From contig NC_037090.1 of NCBI RefSeq assembly GCF_002994745.2, positions 8,429,501-8,493,500 on the forward strand: 64,000 nucleotides of DNA. Direction: 5' to 3'. Of this stretch, positions 60,061 through 64,000 are shown piece after piece; the stretch's first letter is position 1, and each line of letters opens with the position of its first letter. Source of the stretch: Rosa chinensis (lineage: Eukaryota > Streptophyta > Magnoliopsida > Rosales > Rosaceae). The notes under the pieces are model-generated. The model ran no database searches. It had not been told where the DNA came from and saw only the letters and a list, made by a program, of their open reading frames with translations. A program made the translations under genes and the position numbers.

Positions 60061-60396
60061 GTTAAGAACCCAAAGAAAAAAGACAAATATATAGGAAAAG
60101 ACCATGTAAGAATGGGTTGTTGGTATTGGGAATGTTCCACAGAAATTCCTTGTGCAATTGAAATTTGCCTCTCATCACCACCAAAACCCTAACCATGGCA
60201 TGCGTATTCCAGGGTTCGCATATTTAGTCCTAATTATTCCTTCCACGCTGTACTTTACGGACATGACCGATCTCTGGATGTTCTTCATTCCACATAGATC
60301 TATGGCAAATGATAGGCAATCCAGTCCAAAGTCCATGCTGCATTAGCATATATTTCTTTATTTATTTGCTATATATATGTATAGTACACATAAATG

Positions 60397-60449
60397 AGTA
60401 CGTGATAGGGAATTCAGTCCAAGTTCCATGGTCTTGGTCCATTATCGAT

Positions 60450-60483
<34 letters not shown>

Positions 60484-60553
60484 AACATAAATTATAGTAC
60501 GTGATAGGGAATTCAGTCCAAGTTCCATGGTCTTGGTCCATTATTGATGTTTT
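60397..60553. repeat. Two-copy tandem repeat, about 102 bp
   Basis: GTGATAGGGAATTCAGTCCA followed by AGTTCCATGGTCTTGGTCCA occurs at 60401-60440 and again from about 60502 to 60541. The copies are separated by a (TA)n tract. A weaker third copy (AGGCAATCCAGTCCAAAGTCCATG) lies near 60313. Confidence 0.8.
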
Positions 60554-60614
60554 TAATAAAGGTTTGAATTATCAACAGAGAGCCATCGAATTCTTTGTAA
60601 TTTTCTTTAAGGGC

Positions 60615-61925
60615 CGTGACCACTTACCCAATTTCAGCTCTAAAAATATCTGATTACTCCACTAAGAGTTTTTTAACTCTATTTACCCAATTCAGTGTTA
60701 AATGACAATTTCAATCTTCAATTAATTAAAAAATCACAAGTTTTGCAGCTGCTGATCTCTCTCTCTCTCTCTCATCTCTTTCCCGCGAGGAATACCCCCA
60801 TTGATTTTGCCTGCGCAGGTTTCGATCCTGATGCCGACGGAGACGGCAGCAACACGGTGAGACTGAGTGACGCCGACGACGCTGCTCTCAAAGTGGATAT
60901 GAACCGAACCCAAATCAGAATCCGAATCGGATAAATGTAGGTTAGAGTCTTCAACGTCACCGAAGCTATGCGAGAATGAAATCGAAGACGACGACGAGCT
61001 TTTCCTTTTGGGCTTTCCTTTCCCGGACAGAGGAGATCTGGACAGACGACGCCGGTTTTGTTTGTCAGACGTCCGGGAAGCTTCGAAGCTCCACGCTCCA
61101 AGTTTGGGTCTGGGCTTCGCTCAAACGACGAGCTTTTCCCTTACGGCTTTTCTTTCCCGGACAGAGGCAATCTGGACAGACGCCGCCGGTTTTGTTTGTC
61201 AGACACCGGTTTTGTTTCGCTCGGACGACGTCACTCTACGGCGTCGTTCTGTTGTTTTTTTTTTTTTGGTATTTGGTAGAAGGCTTATACATGTCTAAGG
61301 CAAGGAGAAAGAAGAATGAAAAAGAAGGTTTTATTGAGGAGTTGTGCATGTCTATTGCAGGTCAATAATATGATTACTGGGGGGCAATAAAATTGTTTAT
61401 TGGGACAATAATAAGATTATTTATTTGGATAAAACTCCGAAAGCTTTCAAAATTCAAAACATCTTTATTTTTCACTAATTATTGATTCCCAATACCAAGT
61501 TTATTGGGGAGTAATAATATGATTATTGGGGAGCAATAATATGATTATTGGGGGGTAATAAAATCAGACGCCGGAATCCGGTCACCAGTCCGGCAGTCTG
61601 ATTCCGGATTTCTGTGACTGGTTGTCGAATTCCCGTCACTAGACGCCGGACTCTGGTCACCAGTCATCGGAGTCCGGTAGTCTGAGACCACGGCCGGCCA
61701 CTGGTCACCGGAGCATAACAAGGTGGAGAATGACTTCTCTCTCTAAGTGAGAAAGAAGGAGAGGGCAAAAAAGTCCCAAAAATAAATAAAAAAAATAAAA
61801 AAAAGAATTAATTGGGTATTAGGGAAATAATCCCTTAGAGTGTTTTGGGTAAATGAGGTTAAAAAACTGTTAGCGGAGCAAGTGGACAATTTTTAAGCTG
61901 AAATTGGATAAATGATCATTTCCTC
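60615..61925 (-). mobile_element. Composite repeat family Y, copy B: inverted ends with GC-rich cargo
   Basis: The left end (CACTTACCCAATTTCAGCTC, ACTAAGAGTTTTTTAACTC, ATTTACCC) matches the reverse complement of the right end (TTATCCAATTTCAGC, GCTAACAGTTTTTTAACCTC, ATTTACCC). Inside, 60780-61260 is GC-rich and gene-like, with two direct copies, about 130 bp apart, of a block containing ACGACGAGCTTTTCCC and TTTTGTTTGTCAGAC. CAATAATATGATTATTGGGG motifs then repeat to 61560, and CCGGAATCCGGTCACCAG blocks follow. The design recalls a Pack-MULE that picked up host sequence, but no 9-bp duplication was confirmed and the cargo is not identified. Confidence 0.55.
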
Positions 61926-64000
61926 TTTTCTTTACTCATAGTGTTCGGTAAATTTCCCTCATTAGCTCAGTAGAGACTAGAGTCAATAATGTACATGATG
62001 GGTAGAGTCATATGCTAATTATAAGTTGATATCCAAATTAGTTGGCTAGCCGCTCCCTAACATAGTATCTGCTCAACTCATCTTTCTGTGGTTCTTTGGT
62101 TATTTTTCAGTGGTTGTGTACATTTGATGGTCCGGTAACAAGGATTATCCCGGTAACAATTGGGGGATGATTTTGTTATCTCTTGGAGCTGGCTGTTGGT
62201 CCTTTGGGCTCGTCTTATTGTCGGTTTGTTCGGAACCAGTTGTGTTCTTTAGCGGCGCAAGATTGGGTCTGCGCTGATTGATGTAGAAGCCAATAGTGCT
62301 GGTCTTGCGCGCGGGGCTGGGATATGCTGTGCTTTTTTTAGTTTGTTTGTTGTGTTGATTGTTCTTGAAAGTTTATTTGTTTGACGGAAAAAAATATAGT
62401 TTATTAATTTTTTTAAAGATTACGTTAAAAAAAAGTTAATTTTTTGTTATCAACTATTCTTCCGTTAATTTTTTTTTTTAAATTTTCTAATGAAAAAACG
62501 TCAATATAGTAAGACCAAAGACTAAACCTATTGTTATTACATTCTTTTTAAAGCACGTGAAAAGATATATCACCTAACTTGAGCTGCTCCCTAGCATCAA
62601 AAGTTTGCCAACAAAGTACCGCCATGTCCAGAATCAAACGATCGAAAAGGAAAATCTGTGGCACCCCAAATTGCACCTCACCAGATTGAGCATGTCACAA
62701 TGTGGCAAGTTTCTAAAACATAAGATAAAAGTTCGACTTACATATCTAGAAAGTCACAAGGCAAGTTTATTTAATAATTTTTATAAAACGCACAGCAGAA
62801 ACGTTTAAATAAGTTGAGGTGAAAAGTTTTAAGTGATTTATTTTCATTTGTCCGTCTAAAACTTGACTTCATGGTTCATTCGAGAAAAAATTAAATTAGC
62901 AAGATTTCGATATTGCGAGTTTAGAACAAATTAAGGGTTTTTATCATGGGTAGGGTTTAAATTTTTGTGAATCGGACTAAATGGTACCCAAACTTAAAAA
63001 TCGATCAAATATGTACATGTACTCACAAAAACATGTCAAGTAAGTACTTCCGTCAAAGTTCTGTCTAACATCTATTAAGATGATAGGTAAATAAGACATT
63101 TCACTTACTGTTCACAAGAAAATGACCAAAATGGCCTCATATGTGCAACAGAATCAGCTGCAGAATTGGATTCAGCAAGTTTTTTTTGCTTAGTTTTCTG
63201 GGTTAAATCGTTTTCTGATAAAATTGATATTGGATTATTTGGTATCCAGATTATTATTTTCTTCATTTTTCCATTTCCGTTTGGGTTTTCAAGGTGTCCA
63301 ACATGATAGTTCCAACTTTCTTTGATTCATGATCTCTCCCCAATCTTCTGAATTGTTCACCTTTCCATGTTCTTAAATTAAGAACCTGTTTTCTACACCC
63401 AATCTTTTGATTTTGTTCAACATATTTCCAATTAAACCAAAAGCACCGACTTTTTTTTTGTTTTGTTCTCACATTTGGATTCATGCTCACTCTTAATCTC
63501 TATTAGCAAACTAAAAGCCACTGATCCAAACTTAACTTCAATTTGGGTCATATTCACTGAATAAAAATTTGGTGGTCTAGTAACCTAAGCACAATACGTA
63601 TTTGTACCCACATTGTTGTACGGGCGAGTTTTCATTATTTTTACTCAATAAGGGCTTCACTTTGGCTAGGTTTGAAAACCAACTAGAATATTGATAACAA
63701 TTTGGACCCACTATGAGAACAAAAAATAAATATATAAATTCATTCAAGAATACATTTTCCGATTTTAAAACCGATGCATGACTCTAAGATCGTGCGATAT
63801 AGTTTACCTAATGGCATGGTCCCTCATAACCAATAACCGACCTTAACGGGCACAGAGCGCCAAACACAAAAGCAACCAGCCATGCACACGTTCTAAGTTC
63901 ATCAATACGATCAAAATACTTGAACTATCGGCATAACTTACCCTTGGGAGGTTAAGGGCCGGCTAATCCCTAAAAAAGTCATTGACCACCTAACCTCTCT
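61926..64000. other. Intergenic DNA, repeat-like
   Basis: No gene recognised. GGTACCCAAACTTAAAAATC, then CAAGTAAGTACTTCCGTCAA near 62982-63060, resembles a common plant repeat type. The short frame at 63263-63490 (minus) has no domain. Confidence 0.4.

Overview
This is plant nuclear DNA from a eudicot. It is AT-rich and carries spliced genes with GT-AG and some GC-AG introns, large intergenic spaces full of small transposons, and plant-only families (class III peroxidase, L-type lectin receptor kinase, group III WRKY, GH5 endo-mannanase, chloroplast STN8 kinase). The proteins would fit Rosaceae, but that is a guess from general familiarity; no marker here settles the species. Nothing prokaryotic, organellar or viral was seen.

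Layout. 0-3.9 kb is mostly non-coding, with a relic last exon of a cyclin-dependent kinase near 2.65 kb. 3.9-5.7 kb holds a complete endo-beta-1,4-mannanase gene (six exons, 467 aa). 5.5-8.8 kb is a diverged tandem duplication of that gene's 3' end plus downstream DNA, including a possible small membrane-protein ORF. 9.0-10.95 kb (minus) is the chloroplast kinase STN8 (501 aa). 11.3-13.5 kb (minus) is the AGC kinase S6K (AtPK1/AtPK19 family, 478 aa), with a likely 5'-UTR intron reaching 14.6 kb. 16.4-17.3 kb holds two adjacent pseudogenes, a class III peroxidase and ribosomal protein S9. 18.5-20.8 kb is a seven-exon PRC-barrel protein gene. 21.7-24.0 kb has a possible Helitron end and a DUF295 fragment. 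24.9-27.3 kb (minus) is a clade IV-type lectin receptor kinase (671 aa).

27.6-33.0 kb is a transposon cluster: a 1.9-kb PIF/Harbinger-like element, a foldback element, a palindromic MITE interrupted by the poly(A) tail of a dead LINE, and two Tourist MITEs with TAA target-site duplications. 34.3-35.1 kb is a small coiled-coil protein gene. 35.8-40.0 kb (minus) is an F-box/LRR cluster with two intact genes and one relic. 40.0-46.3 kb is mostly repeats, with a SINE-like tRNA head. 47.3-52.2 kb is a seven-exon P4-ATPase flippase gene (ALA1 type, 1292 aa) preceded by an upstream ORF that overlaps its start codon. 55.7-57.35 kb is a group III WRKY gene whose C-terminus holds a 76-residue tandem duplication. 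57.6-58.3 kb is a hAT MITE with a perfect 8-bp target-site duplication. 58.7-62 kb contains two inverted members of one composite repeat family, with GA microsatellites, GC-rich blocks and arrays of a TTATTGCCCC-like motif.

The genes do not form one pathway. Several act in signalling (S6K in TOR signalling, STN8 in photosystem II core phosphorylation, the lectin receptor kinase and WRKY in likely stress or defence responses). The exon models were built by hand: every junction was chosen so that the reading frame closes and the protein matches the family. Coordinates are reliable where the family is well conserved and weaker for starts and UTRs.
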